A stretch of DNA of 41,675 nt from Flavobacteriales bacterium (GCA_002720635.1 PBJD01000049.1:1-41675); one strand, 5' to 3'; shown: positions 1-8,859, counted from the first letter of the stretch. Numbers and translations are program-made. The notes: generated by a model not told the origin, from the letters alone.

Positions 1-89
1 ATTGCAAGCAATCCCTGTTACCCCTCGACTTGCATGTGTTAAGCCTGCCGCTAGCGTTCATCCTGAGCCAGGATCAAACTCTTCGTTGT
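1..89 (-). rRNA. 16S ribosomal RNA, 5' end only
   Basis: Read on the minus strand, this stretch contains the universal 16S start: AGAGTTTGATCCTGGCTCAG at about 82-63, followed by GATGAACGCTAGCGGCAGGC and the ACACATGCAAGTCGAG helix. The mature 5' end is placed at about 89 by counting back from E. coli position 8, so it may be off by a few bases. Only about the first 90 nucleotides are inside the window; the gene runs out at position 1. The GCTAGCGGCAGGC version is typical of Bacteroidota. Confidence 0.97.
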
Positions 90-126
90 AAAAGAAATTT
101 TAAATTTTGTCTGACTTTTTGTTACC

Positions 127-144
127 ATAAGTATTTATACTTAT
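127..144 (-). other. Hairpin in the 16S leader
   Basis: ATAAGTA (127-133) and TACTTAT (138-144) form a perfect 7-bp inverted repeat with a 4-base loop, about 38 bases upstream of the mature 16S end. A larger imperfect structure is possible further upstream (AGGACG at 203-208 with CGTCCT at 242-247, enclosing GATATA/TATATC). Leader structures of this kind commonly take part in pre-rRNA processing. That role is an inference here. Confidence 0.4.
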
Positions 145-170
145 AAGTAAACGCTGCTTCTATTTTCAAT

Positions 171-182
171 CTTTCAAAGAAC
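171..182 (-). promoter_or_regulatory. boxA-like antitermination site in the rrn leader
   Basis: The minus strand reads GTTCTTTGAAAG, close to the bacterial boxA consensus (TGCTCTTTAACA in E. coli). It sits about 80 bases before the 16S 5' end, the usual place for a Nus-factor site in an rRNA leader. The call rests on similarity and position only. Confidence 0.5.
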
Positions 183-298
183 TTTATATCTTTTGTCCGT
201 TTAGGACGATATAGCTTTTTGTATTCTTATATCATTAAGAACGTCCTCATTTGTATTCTTCACAGAAACTTTCCAGTCTATTACTTCAAACGGGGCGA

Positions 299-328
299 CA
301 AAGATATATAATATTTTTAAGACAACAA
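299..328 (-). promoter_or_regulatory. rrn promoter P2 (proximal)
   Basis: On the minus strand a TTG at 328-326 is followed, after exactly 19 bases, by TATCTTTG at 306-299. This matches the Bacteroidota primary-sigma consensus (TTTG at -33, TAnnTTTG at -7). A GC-rich stretch, TCGCCCCG, follows the -7 box directly in otherwise AT-rich DNA. That resembles the discriminator of rRNA promoters under growth-rate or stringent control. It drives the 16S gene leaving the window. Confidence 0.8.
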
Positions 329-400
329 TGAAAATAAAATTAATTGATTCTCATTTTTTGTTTTAAAAATATTTAGAACTTCTTCCCAAAAACGGGAGGG

Positions 401-429
401 CAAAGATACGTTAAGTAATTCTTAACAAA
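401..429 (-). promoter_or_regulatory. rrn promoter P1 (distal)
   Basis: A second copy of the promoter pattern lies about 100 bases upstream of P2: TTTG at 429-426, 17 bases, then TATCTTTG at 408-401, followed by the GC-rich CCCTCCCG. The -7 box is identical to that of P2 and the discriminator is very similar. Upstream at about 430-461 is an A/T tract (AAAAAAATATTTTTTT at 445-460) that could act as an UP element. Tandem promoters are usual for rRNA operons. Confidence 0.75.
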
Positions 430-518
430 CAAATAAAAATCAAGAAAAAAATATTTTTTTTCGCAAACCGCTATATGATAACGACTTAGAGTTTAAAAAA
501 GTTTCATTAAAACTCAAC

Positions 519-1193
519 TTATGGTGTAGACACTGAAAAGGGAATTATTTTTCCATTTATTATTTCTCCATAATGAAGTGCAAAATCAATAATTTTATCA
601 GCCATCGTTTTCGCTGAAACTGGTGCCTCGTATTCTGGAAAAGCGGAATGTAGCATTTCTGTGTTTACCGCACCCAACGCCAAACAATTGGATGTAATCC
701 CAAAATCCTTTAACTCCTCTGCCCAACACTCAGATAAATTTGCCAAAGCAGATTTTGTTGAACTATACACAGAAAGTCCCGGATATTTAACACTTCCTGA
801 AAAACCTCCCATAGACCCTATATTAACTATATGAGCCCTACCTTCCTTTGCGTTAGAATGCAACAACTGTATTATCCGTAACGGAGCGTAATAATTAATT
901 CGGTACATTTTATGAATTTCAGCTCCAGAAGTTGCTTCTATACTTCCATTAAACAAGTAACCTGCATTATTTATAATTACATTGAGTTGGTCACCCTTAA
1001 TTGATTTCCTTAAAGTTTCTTCCCATTGTTCACTTAAAAAATCAGCATGAATTTTAAGCACTTTTTCGGAATTACAAATAATTTCAGGATTACTTGACAA
1101 GGCAAAAATTCTTTTTACTAACGGTTCATTAATTAAGTTATCCAACATACATTTCCCTATCCCTCTGGAACAACCCGTAATTAAAACATTCAT
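519..1193 (-). CDS. SDR-family NAD(P)-dependent oxidoreductase
   Basis: This 224-residue protein is a classical short-chain dehydrogenase/reductase. It has the N-terminal cofactor motif TGCSRGIG (residues 6-13), the structural NNAG (75-78), a catalytic Ser (S127 in NIGSMGG) and the YxxxK pair Y143/K147. Length and motif order fit the single-domain classical SDR fold. The substrate cannot be read from the sequence. Its ATG overlaps the TAA of the upstream crotonase gene (TAATG), so the two are probably translationally coupled and may act on related acyl or ketone intermediates. No convincing intrinsic terminator follows it; the rrn promoters begin about 90 bases downstream on the same strand. 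Confidence 0.9.
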   Translation of the reverse strand: MNVLITGCSRGIGKCMLDNLINEPLVKRIFALSSNPEIICNSEKVLKIHADFLSEQWEETLRKSIKGDQLNVIINNAGYLFNGSIEATSGAEIHKMYRINYYAPLRIIQLLHSNAKEGRAHIVNIGSMGGFSGSVKYPGLSVYSSTKSALANLSECWAEELKDFGITSNCLALGAVNTEMLHSAFPEYEAPVSAKTMADKIIDFALHYGEIINGKIIPFSVSTP

Positions 1194-1948
1194 TATTTTG
1201 ACTGCAATGACTTTAAAATTTGAACTGTATAATCCGACAAAACTAATCGTCCGGATTGCTCTGCCCGTTTATCCATTTCCTCTTCAATTGAATCAAATCC
1301 ATCCCATAACATACATTTAATTTCACATATAGCTTCAGATGAATAATTCACATACTCACTCGTTAATTGATTTACTCTTAAATTTAATTCATCCAAGTCA
1401 GAAAAAACTTCAGAGAAAATTCCTTTATCAAGTGCCCAACCTGATGTTTTCCATTGTTTTGGGTTTAAACACATATTGGTGAAATGAGTCAACCCTAGTT
1501 TTCGTTGAAGGACTGGAGCAATAACAAAAGGGCCTATTCCAATGGACAGCTCACTTAATTTAATGCTGGCCGACTCATGAGCAACTACATAGTCCGAAGC
1601 GCAAACCAAACCAATACCTCCTCCAACAACTTTACCTTGCACACATGTAAGAACGAGTTTTGGTGCCTTTTTGATGGCTAGAATCACTTTTGCAAAACCT
1701 AAAAAGAACTGTTTTCCATCACGTTCATTTTCAATTGACAACAACTCATCAAAAGAAGCTCCAGCACAAAAAGCCTTTGTACCTCCACTTTTTAACACTA
1801 TACACTTTACCTTATCATCATCTCCTAATTTTTTAATCTCTAATGATAATTTTTCCAATAAAGAATATGGCAAAGAATTACTTTTAGAGTGATAAAACTC
1901 AAGCTCTCCAATTCCTTTTGAAATTTTGCTTTTTACGTAGGCTTTCAT
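1193..1948 (-). CDS. Enoyl-CoA hydratase/isomerase (methylglutaconyl-CoA hydratase-like)
   Basis: This is a crotonase-fold protein of 251 residues. The first oxyanion-hole strand is AFCAGASF (about residues 59-66) and the second is GKVVGGGIGL (about 105-114). The catalytic glutamate lies in SELSIGIGP (E133), matching Glu164 of rat crotonase, while the Glu144 position is Gly (G113). From memory, the N-terminal region and the SELxIGIGPF block resemble the Bacteroidota methylglutaconyl-CoA hydratase group of leucine breakdown. I chose the ATG at 1948. The reading frame extends to a TTG at 1966, but alignment with the family starts at MKAYV. It is followed by the coupled SDR gene. Confidence 0.85.
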   Translation of the reverse strand: MKAYVKSKISKGIGELEFYHSKSNSLPYSLLEKLSLEIKKLGDDDKVKCIVLKSGGTKAFCAGASFDELLSIENERDGKQFFLGFAKVILAIKKAPKLVLTCVQGKVVGGGIGLVCASDYVVAHESASIKLSELSIGIGPFVIAPVLQRKLGLTHFTNMCLNPKQWKTSGWALDKGIFSEVFSDLDELNLRVNQLTSEYVNYSSEAICEIKCMLWDGFDSIEEEMDKRAEQSGRLVLSDYTVQILKSLQSK

Positions 1949-2021
1949 AACAATCCTTAACTTCAATGAAGATAATAAAATTCAATTGAGTTTTAAATGA
2001 GAAAATTATTTTTACAACCTT

Positions 2022-2042
2022 AATCTAAGCATAACTTAGATT
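2022..2042. promoter_or_regulatory. Perfect inverted repeat between divergent genes (operator-like)
   Basis: AATCTAAG (2022-2029) and CTTAGATT (2035-2042) form a perfect 8-bp inverted repeat with a 5-base spacer. It lies between the divergent crotonase and M20 genes. A -7-like TATCTTAG (2058-2065, one mismatch to TAnnTTTG) lies 15 bases downstream, so the repeat covers the -33 region for the M20 gene. There is no T-run, which argues against a terminator. Binding by a repressor is an inference. Confidence 0.5.
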
Positions 2043-2083
2043 CATCAAAGAAACTTTTATCTTAGCAATCAATATAAGGTAGT

Positions 2084-3268
2084 ATGAAAGATAAAATTAA
2101 AGCATTGGCTGACAAATATTATGAAGAAGTTGTGAAGCACAGAAAACACCTTCATTCGAACCCTGAACTATCTTTTCAAGAATACAAAACTAGTAAATAC
2201 ATTAAAGATTTCCTGAAAAAAAATAATATCGTTTATACCGATGGCTACGTCAAAACCGGTATCGTGGCTCACATTGCAGGACAAAATCCTGAAAAAAAAA
2301 CAATTGCTTTACGAGCAGATATTGATGCTCTCCCTATTTTAGAAAAAAATGAAGTTGACTACAAATCTCAAAATGAAGGTGTAATGCATGCCTGCGGTCA
2401 TGATGTTCATACAAGTTCAATGCTTGGAGTTTGTAAAATTCTAAATGACTTAAAAAACTCGTTCGAAGGTACATTTAAAATTGTTTTTCAACCTGGAGAA
2501 GAAATTCTTCCTGGTGGAGCATCATTAATGATTAAAGAAGGTGCTTTAGAAAACCCTAATGCTGAATTGATTATTGGTCAACACGTTTATCCGCAACTTG
2601 AAGCAGGACAAGTTGGTTTTAAAAAAGGAATTTATATGGCATCAGCAGATGAAATTTACGTTACGGTAAAAGGAAAAGGTGGACATGGTGCACTTCCCGA
2701 TAAATGTATTGATTCTATACTGCTGGCTTCTCATATCATTGTTGCCTTACAGCAAATCGTCTCCAGGCATGCAAGTCCAACCATACCTTCAGTTTTAACA
2801 TTTGGACATATAGAAGGTTTGGGAGCTACGAATATTATCCCAAATGAGGTCAAAATAAAGGGAACATTCAGAACTTTTGACGAAACCTGGAGAAAAGAAG
2901 CAAAAATCAAAATGAAAAAAATGGCGGAAGCTATTGCAGAAGGAATGGGGGGAAGCTGTGACTTTGATATACATCATGGTTATCCTTTTTTAACAAACGA
3001 CGATGAAACTACTGAAATTGCCTGGGATGCTGCTAATGAATTTTTAGGAAAAGAGATGGTTTTTCCTCTTGACTTGCGAATGACTTCAGAAGATTTTTCA
3101 TTTTATTCTCAAAAAATTCCTTCTTGTTTTTACAGGTTAGGAATAGCAAATACAAAAAAGGGAATTAACTCGGGTTTACATACCAACACTTTTGATATTG
3201 ATCATGAATCTTTAAGAACCTCTATCGGTTTAATGAGTTTTATTGCTGTTAAAATGATAAATCAATAA
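2084..3268 (+). CDS. M20-family metallopeptidase / amidohydrolase
   Basis: This 394-residue protein is a full-length M20D amidohydrolase (hippurate hydrolase, N-acyl-amino-acid amidohydrolase and IAA-amino-acid hydrolase group). Motifs in order are RKHLHSNPELSF (about 20-31), ALRADIDALP (75-84), the metal-binding MHACGHDVH (101-109; C104, H106), QPGEE (136-140; general base E139 and ligand E140), GQHVYP with H167, TSEDFSFY (334-341), and a final histidine H366 in GLHTNTFDID. The central dimerisation domain spans roughly 185-300. It probably hydrolyses N-acyl amino acids or small peptides in the cytoplasm, since no signal peptide is seen. The exact substrate is unknown. Its stop codon directly abuts the stop of the convergent downstream gene. 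Confidence 0.92.
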   Translation: MKDKIKALADKYYEEVVKHRKHLHSNPELSFQEYKTSKYIKDFLKKNNIVYTDGYVKTGIVAHIAGQNPEKKTIALRADIDALPILEKNEVDYKSQNEGVMHACGHDVHTSSMLGVCKILNDLKNSFEGTFKIVFQPGEEILPGGASLMIKEGALENPNAELIIGQHVYPQLEAGQVGFKKGIYMASADEIYVTVKGKGGHGALPDKCIDSILLASHIIVALQQIVSRHASPTIPSVLTFGHIEGLGATNIIPNEVKIKGTFRTFDETWRKEAKIKMKKMAEAIAEGMGGSCDFDIHHGYPFLTNDDETTEIAWDAANEFLGKEMVFPLDLRMTSEDFSFYSQKIPSCFYRLGIANTKKGINSGLHTNTFDIDHESLRTSIGLMSFIAVKMINQ

Positions 3269-6115
3269 TTATTTTTTGATAAATTCAGCAGTGTAAAAAT
3301 TATTATTAATCTGAACGGTAAGCATATAGCATCCATTTGAAAGACTGGAGACGTCAACTGCTTTACTCTTCTGCTTCCTGCTCAATACAAGTTGACCCTT
3401 TAAATTGATTATTTGTATAAGCATATCCTGATTCAATTTATTTTCCAATTCAAAATTTAAACTTTTATATGAGGGGTTTGGATATACGGTTAATATATTT
3501 TCAGGGTGATTCAATTTTGATTGTTCATCTGTATTAGTGACATAATCTTTAGTAGTAAAAAGCCCTCTGCCATGAGTTGCAACATAAATTTGCCCTCTGT
3601 TCGCAGACCCTGGAAAAGTTTGTTGCCGAATCATAGTAACTGGACATTGAGGGGGGCCCTGAAACTCTTGATACCATGTAGAACCTTTATTTGAACTTGA
3701 AAATAATCCATATTCTGTTCCAATTATATAAACCCCGGTAGCGTCTTCAATCAAAGCTGAATAAATTGGTATTTGCGGCAGGTTTCCTGATACGGAGGTA
3801 AAACTTGAATCATTCGAAGTAGATGCTGCCATATTGCTAACATAAATATTGGTGGTTTGATCGTAGTAGCCAACTGTAACAAGTACATGCTCATTATCAT
3901 TTGGATCGACTGCAATATCGGTTATAAAAGAATTTAAAGACGTTCCTGTTTTCTTGATATCTGCTATTTTGGTCACAGATGCACTGTCAATTGTTTCGTT
4001 ATTAACAACTTTTGAGACATTTGATATTCGATAAACTTCTCCCCGATCCGTTCCGTAATATATAATATCCCCATCGCTTGAAACGCTGATACAAGTTGGG
4101 CCATACCCATAGCTGAATTGGTTGTAGTAACAACCCTTTTTTGAAAGCTCAATCCATTTAGCATTTGCCAAAAAATCAATTGCATTTCTAGATATATAGA
4201 TTGCCTGGTGAGTTCCATAGACAAACATGGATTGCTTGGGAACTTTGACATGCAGTGTGTCTCCTTGATTTAAGGATTGCTCAAGTTTGTAATCAAACGT
4301 TAAGTCAGTAATATTAGAGTTAATGATCACAGTATCTCCTTGAGCTAAATTGTTTTTTGCAATAAAAAATGAGCTATCTGGAACCAAGCTATCATATGGT
4401 GATTCCCATAGGAAAAAAGGAGTTATGAACTCACTCCAACGATAATCATAATCTAGATCATCACTATTTATGGCAGCATCCTCATGATAAAAAAATTCAG
4501 AATAAGATGCGCTTGTTGAATTCCCTCTATGGATTTTCCCAAATTGACTCTCTAAAAAAAAGGCATTTGGCATTAATTGAGAAATAGCCGAATGACCACC
4601 GTCACCATTGTGATGTATTTCACCACTTTGTTCAGTGTTTCCATTAAAATCTATATATATATTGGCATTATCTTGAGTCCCTCCTAAAACAACTCCATCA
4701 TACCTAAAGGCAACTCCATAAAATTGTGTAATATTAAATCCTCTATTCAATCTTTGGTATATTTCTCCTCTATCCTTGGTTACAAATATTCCACCATCAG
4801 TTCCTATATAATATTGATTTGGATTCGTTGGATGAAAAGTGAAAGTATGTATGTCAGCATGAACGTAATCATTATCACCCCAACTTCCATACCAGTTGGT
4901 TAATTTTTTCCAGTTCTGACCCTCCTCCCATTCATAAACATCAATACCGCCAAGCAAAATTTTATTAGGATTATCAGGAAAAACAGCTAAACATTGATTA
5001 TAGTTTCCTTGACCTGACCCGCCGGTAAAAGGTGTAAAAATATCGCTACCACCTCCAATAATCCGCTCCCATGTCTGACCTTTATCTACTGATTTGAATA
5101 AACCATCAAAAGAAGCATTTGAATTGGATCTGGAAATATAAATGACATTCTCGTCTGATGGAGCAACTGCAATGACAGATCGGCCTGTTGCTGGAGTTAA
5201 AACACCTGATGGGCTTGAAATTTTTGTAAACGAATACGGATTCCCATTGGGAGAAAAGTAATAATCATTGCCCATAGCCATTATTACACTACTGTCCGAC
5301 AAGGATTTAACATCATAAACATTACCCGAAATAGTTTGATTATCAATGGTTGTATTTACTTCACTCCACAACAAACCGCGATCAGTAGTTCTATATAATT
5401 TTCCTTTAGCACCAGCATAAACATTTCCTAATCCATCAGAAGTAATGGCATTAACGGCTACTGTTTTAGTCTCCTTACCTACCCATGAACTTTCCAAATG
5501 CATGAAAGTGGTCCCATGCGGATCAACTGACCTGAATATACCTCTTCCTCTATAACCGGCAGCTCCTATTCCAGGGGCTTCCTCATCATAACCTCCATCA
5601 TAGAATACCCCCTCTCCTGTTCCATAGTAAATATAGCCCAACTCATCCTGAACGATGCAATTCACCGTCAAAACTTCGGCTAAATCTCCCGGTTCTGTTT
5701 GATTCCATGTTAAACCTGCATCAGTACTAAACCACAACCCACCAGATACACCTCCTGCAAAAATCAAACTTGGATCTTCATTATCTATAAGTATGGTACG
5801 AGTTCTTCCCCCTATGTTATTTGGACCCAATTCTTCCCAATCCAACCCTAAAGTTCTTCTTTTGGGAATTCGTGAAATTTGTTTTCTGGCTTTTTCAATT
5901 GATTTTACAAACGCCTCTTCAGATGAAAACGTACCGATTCGTTTCTTCCAGTACTCTCTTGCCTCAGCATGGCCATCATACTCCTTGTTAGCAAACTCTT
6001 GAATTCTATTTTGTTGTAGAGCAATTTTAATGCATAAAAGAAAAAGTAAGAAGGATATAAATAAATATTTTTTCAATGATTGGAAATTACATTTAATGAA
6101 TATGTTTTTCTGCAT
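3269..6115 (-). CDS. Secreted VPS10/sortilin-like repeat protein with T9SS type A sorting domain
   Basis: This large protein (948 residues) starts with a charged segment and a hydrophobic signal sequence (about residues 15-33). The body has repeated beta-propeller signatures of the sortilin/sialidase type, for example [57 protein letters not shown] and [14 protein letters not shown]. The C-terminus (about 876-948) reads TVYPNPS...YMLTVQINN...FIKK, the pattern of a type IX secretion sorting domain. It is therefore probably exported across the outer membrane and cleaved or anchored there. Ligand or substrate is unknown, and the repeats alone do not prove an enzyme. The only plausible ATG lies inside the 3' end of lipA (23-base overlap). 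Confidence 0.88.
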   Translation of the reverse strand: MQKNIFIKCNFQSLKKYLFISFLLFLLCIKIALQQNRIQEFANKEYDGHAEAREYWKKRIGTFSSEEAFVKSIEKARKQISRIPKRRTLGLDWEELGPNNIGGRTRTILIDNEDPSLIFAGGVSGGLWFSTDAGLTWNQTEPGDLAEVLTVNCIVQDELGYIYYGTGEGVFYDGGYDEEAPGIGAAGYRGRGIFRSVDPHGTTFMHLESSWVGKETKTVAVNAITSDGLGNVYAGAKGKLYRTTDRGLLWSEVNTTIDNQTISGNVYDVKSLSDSSVIMAMGNDYYFSPNGNPYSFTKISSPSGVLTPATGRSVIAVAPSDENVIYISRSNSNASFDGLFKSVDKGQTWERIIGGGSDIFTPFTGGSGQGNYNQCLAVFPDNPNKILLGGIDVYEWEEGQNWKKLTNWYGSWGDNDYVHADIHTFTFHPTNPNQYYIGTDGGIFVTKDRGEIYQRLNRGFNITQFYGVAFRYDGVVLGGTQDNANIYIDFNGNTEQSGEIHHNGDGGHSAISQLMPNAFFLESQFGKIHRGNSTSASYSEFFYHEDAAINSDDLDYDYRWSEFITPFFLWESPYDSLVPDSSFFIAKNNLAQGDTVIINSNITDLTFDYKLEQSLNQGDTLHVKVPKQSMFVYGTHQAIYISRNAIDFLANAKWIELSKKGCYYNQFSYGYGPTCISVSSDGDIIYYGTDRGEVYRISNVSKVVNNETIDSASVTKIADIKKTGTSLNSFITDIAVDPNDNEHVLVTVGYYDQTTNIYVSNMAASTSNDSSFTSVSGNLPQIPIYSALIEDATGVYIIGTEYGLFSSSNKGSTWYQEFQGPPQCPVTMIRQQTFPGSANRGQIYVATHGRGLFTTKDYVTNTDEQSKLNHPENILTVYPNPSYKSLNFELENKLNQDMLIQIINLKGQLVLSRKQKSKAVDVSSLSNGCYMLTVQINNNFYTAEFIKK

Positions 6116-6962
6116 GATAGGATGATCTTACTAATGGTGAACTTTCAACATGACGAAACCCCTTAGTTAAAGCATACTGTCTGTATTCTTCAAACTTTTC
6201 TGGTGTTATGAATTCCGCAATTTCAAGATGACCTGAAGTTGGTTGCAAATACTGTCCAATGGTAATAATTTCAACATTTACGGAAGCCAAATCATCAATC
6301 GTTTCAAAAATCTCTTCTTCTGATTCACCAAGTCCAACCATAAAACCAGATTTAGTTCTCATCCCTCCTTTTTTTAATCTGAACAAGACCTCTAAACTTC
6401 TGTCATATTTAGCCTGTTTTCTAACCTCCCTGGACAATCTTCTAACTGTCTCAATATTATGAGATACTACTTCTGGAGCAACATCTATTATCCTTTGTAA
6501 ATCATCCCATTTCCCTCTGAAATCTCCAACTAATGTCTCCATGGTTGTTCCCGGACTTATTCTTCTGACAGCCTGAACTGTTTTAACCCAATGCTCTGCT
6601 CCTCCATCAGATAAATCATCTCGATCAACAGAAGTAATTACCGCATGCTTAACTTCCATTGTTTTGATGGATTTAGCCACCTTTACAGGTTCCCATTCAT
6701 CTAAAGCCTCCCCTCGTCCGGTCTTAACAGCACAAAAACCACAACTTCTTGTACAAATATTACCCAGAATCATAAAAGTAGCTGTTCCTGCACCCCAACA
6801 CTCTCCCATGTTTGGACAATTACCACTTTGACATATTGTATTGAGGTTATTGTCATCAACCAGCTTTCTAACCTTCTTATACTCTTCACCAATAGGGAGC
6901 TTTACCCTAAGCCATTTAGGTTTCTTAAAACTAACTCTCTTTTTTTCTAATTGCTCCGCCAT
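6093..6962 (-). CDS. lipA: Lipoyl synthase
   Basis: LipA (289 residues) inserts two sulfur atoms into protein-bound octanoyl groups to make the lipoyl cofactor of 2-oxoacid dehydrogenases and the glycine cleavage system. Both iron-sulfur clusters are visible. The auxiliary cluster ligands are C44, C49 and C55 ([12 protein letters not shown]), and the radical-SAM cluster is C70, C74 and C77 (CTRSCGFC). The C-terminal RSSYHAE provides the conserved serine that ligates the auxiliary cluster. Length is normal. It lies 11 bases after the upstream secreted-protein gene and overlaps the next gene by 23 bases, so it is probably one member of a multi-gene transcript with mixed functions. Confidence 0.97.
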   Translation of the reverse strand: MAEQLEKKRVSFKKPKWLRVKLPIGEEYKKVRKLVDDNNLNTICQSGNCPNMGECWGAGTATFMILGNICTRSCGFCAVKTGRGEALDEWEPVKVAKSIKTMEVKHAVITSVDRDDLSDGGAEHWVKTVQAVRRISPGTTMETLVGDFRGKWDDLQRIIDVAPEVVSHNIETVRRLSREVRKQAKYDRSLEVLFRLKKGGMRTKSGFMVGLGESEEEIFETIDDLASVNVEIITIGQYLQPTSGHLEIAEFITPEKFEEYRQYALTKGFRHVESSPLVRSSYHAEKHIH

Positions 6963-6973
6963 TCCCTGCTATA

Positions 6974-7702
6974 TTATCTATACCATTTTTTTCCGTATTG
7001 AAAGCTTAAATACAAACTTACAATAATAGGATAGTTATCTGCAAATGCTAAAATTTCCACATCTTTATAATATCCATCAACAATTGCCCCCACTTCCAAG
7101 CTTCTGATTGAAGACTTTTCTACAGCATATTCAAAGTTTAAAGCAAATTTACCGAAAATTCCTGGCTGAAGAGCAATCTCTTTAAACCCTTTAAAATATG
7201 ATCCTGACTTAACTACATTATAAACATTATGCTGGTCTTCGTCAAACTTTTCTAACTGAACCGTCTGGTTATCACCATAGGCCATATAATAATAAATTGG
7301 TTTTAAAAATGTTGTATTAATGCCAAATGCATAAATAGTTTTTAGTTCAATGCCTTCACCAAATGGTTTAAAAGCAATAACATTATGTTCCCCCTTACCC
7401 AGGCGTAGATTAAATGCGCTGTTCTTTTTAGCAAAAACAAAGCCATCACCACCATCAGAGGAAAGCATTTTAACTTCCCTGGGATGCTTTAGTGTATTAA
7501 ATCCCATTTCAAAAAGTTTCTTTTTCCGGGCTGTTTTGTGAAAGCCCCTTCTTACACTGCCACCAAAACCATTCGTATTGATTTGAATACCTGAATAAAA
7601 AATATTGTGGTAACCAACAGTATGATCATGCTTATCCTGTTTTTGAGCAAAGGAATCTGCAAAGCAAAATATTAAAATTAACACCAACAACCAATTCCTC
7701 AT
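6974..7702 (-). CDS. Conserved secreted protein, probable outer-membrane beta-barrel
   Basis: This is a 242-residue protein with a clear signal peptide (MRNWLLVLILIFCFADSFAQ). The body is rich in alternating aromatic and hydrophobic residues in short strand-like segments, and it ends in an aromatic-rich C-terminus (SLYLSFQYGKKWYR). These are typical of a small Bacteroidota outer-membrane beta-barrel. I recall similar uncharacterised proteins in this phylum but cannot assign a function. I chose the ATG at 7702; the frame opens at a TTG at 7714, which would add four residues before the signal peptide. It sits between ytxJ and lipA on the same strand. Confidence 0.75.
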   Translation of the reverse strand: MRNWLLVLILIFCFADSFAQKQDKHDHTVGYHNIFYSGIQINTNGFGGSVRRGFHKTARKKKLFEMGFNTLKHPREVKMLSSDGGDGFVFAKKNSAFNLRLGKGEHNVIAFKPFGEGIELKTIYAFGINTTFLKPIYYYMAYGDNQTVQLEKFDEDQHNVYNVVKSGSYFKGFKEIALQPGIFGKFALNFEYAVEKSSIRSLEVGAIVDGYYKDVEILAFADNYPIIVSLYLSFQYGKKWYR

Positions 7703-7732
7703 TCTATTAACCAAATTAAGACTTTTAAGTAC

Positions 7733-7752
7733 TTGAAACTAATTTGTTTCAA
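7733..7752 (-). other. Inverted repeat at the ytxJ stop codon
   Basis: TTGAAAC (7733-7739) and GTTTCAA (7746-7752) form a perfect 7-bp stem with a 6-base loop that covers the ytxJ stop codon. No T-run follows on the minus strand, so it is not a standard terminator. It could be a processing or stability hairpin between ytxJ and the next gene. Confidence 0.35.
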
Positions 7753-8078
7753 AGCAAAACTGATTTAAAACAGACATCAGAGTGTGACGCATTAGAAGTA
7801 CATTCTCCATTATTTATAGCTAAAATCTGGGGAGATTCATGAGTAACTCCATAATCATCTGCTATTTTATTACTTACTTCTCTAAAAGCAATTAAATCCA
7901 GATAATATACATCCGCATTTTTCTTTATTTCGTCCGTATATTCATCAACCAAAATTCGTTTAGCAAAAATACTAACAGTACAACGAGTACTATGTTTGAA
8001 TATAATTTGTGTTTTGTCATTCGATTTTTCATTAATTTCAGCTAATTGTTCAACTGAATTTAAATTTATCCAATCCAT
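7749..8078 (-). CDS. ytxJ: Bacillithiol-system redox protein YtxJ (monothiol bacilliredoxin-like)
   Basis: The 109-residue product matches the YtxJ family. It starts MDWINLNS, has the active-site block FKHSTRCTVS (C33) where most members have RCPIS, then VYYLDLIAFREVSNKIA, and the cis-proline segment THESPQIL (P83). YtxJ-type bacilliredoxins remove bacillithiol from S-bacillithiolated proteins in the cytoplasm, so its presence suggests the organism makes bacillithiol. I start it at the ATG at 8078, where family similarity begins. An in-frame ATG at 8132 would add 18 hydrophobic residues that look like a signal sequence, which would be odd for this family. Two further cysteines (C93, C103) lie near the C-terminus. 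Confidence 0.82.
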   Translation of the reverse strand: MDWINLNSVEQLAEINEKSNDKTQIIFKHSTRCTVSIFAKRILVDEYTDEIKKNADVYYLDLIAFREVSNKIADDYGVTHESPQILAINNGECTSNASHSDVCFKSVLL

Positions 8079-8172
8079 GTTACTACTTTTATTGAAAGCA
8101 AAGCTGCTGAAAAATAAAATTATTTTCAACATTACTCTAATTATTATTCTTATTAATTAATTGAATTTATCA

Positions 8173-8859
8173 ATGACAAACCCCGGTTCAAAAATTCATT
8201 CTTCCTGGTTAGTTAAGTTACAAAATGAATTTAACTCTCCATATTTCGAAAATCTTAGCTTATTCCTAAAAGAAGAAATGAACACTAAAATTATTTATCC
8301 CAACAAAGAAAATATTTTTGAGGCTTTCAATCAAACTTACTTTGAGAACGTAAAAGTGGTTATAATGGGACAAGATCCCTATCATGGAATCAATCAAGCC
8401 CATGGATTAAGCTTTTCAGTTCAAGATGGCACGACTATTCCTCCTTCATTAAAAAATATTTTCAGAGAATTAAATTCCGATTTAAACATTAAAGTTCCTA
8501 AATCGGGAAACTTATCAAAATGGGCTAAAGAAGGTGTTCTATTATTAAATTCTATACTCACAGTGAAAGCTAAAACACCACGAAGTCATCAAAAAATAGG
8601 GTGGGAAAAATTCACAAATGCAGCGATAAAAGCACTTTCTGATGAAAGAGAAAATATTGTTTTTATTCTTTGGGGAAAATATGCTCAAGACAAAGAATCT
8701 TTAATCAATTCTAAAAAGCACTATATCTTAAAATCTGCGCACCCTTCTCCTTTTTCAGCCCAAAAAGGTTTCTTCGGAAGTAAACCTTTCTCAAAATCCA
8801 ATAATTACCTACAATCTTCAGGAATTTCCACCGTTAATTGGTCTCTATCAAATTCATGA
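8173..8859 (+). CDS. ung: Uracil-DNA glycosylase (family 1)
   Basis: Ung (228 residues) removes uracil from DNA at the start of base-excision repair. The catalytic water-activating motif GQDPYHG is at 66-72 (D68), and the minor-groove loop HPSPFSAQKGFFGSKPFSKSN starts at H190. The uracil-binding LLLNSILTV segment is present at about 123-131. Length is normal for family 1. The frame is open from a TTG at 8161, but the ATG at 8173 fits the family start better. Its stop overlaps the start of the following Omp85-type gene by 4 bases (ATGA), so the two are translationally coupled although their functions look unrelated. Confidence 0.95.
   Translation: MTNPGSKIHSSWLVKLQNEFNSPYFENLSLFLKEEMNTKIIYPNKENIFEAFNQTYFENVKVVIMGQDPYHGINQAHGLSFSVQDGTTIPPSLKNIFRELNSDLNIKVPKSGNLSKWAKEGVLLLNSILTVKAKTPRSHQKIGWEKFTNAAIKALSDERENIVFILWGKYAQDKESLINSKKHYILKSAHPSPFSAQKGFFGSKPFSKSNNYLQSSGISTVNWSLSNS

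Noticed and set aside
445-461. A/T palindrome (A-run then T-run) considered as a terminator for the SDR gene
   Set aside because: There is no GC-rich stem. It fits better as an upstream A/T element of rrn promoter P1.
489-515. GAGTTT/AAACTC inverted repeat after the SDR gene
   Set aside because: The stem is only 6 bp, the loop is long, and no T-run follows on the minus strand.
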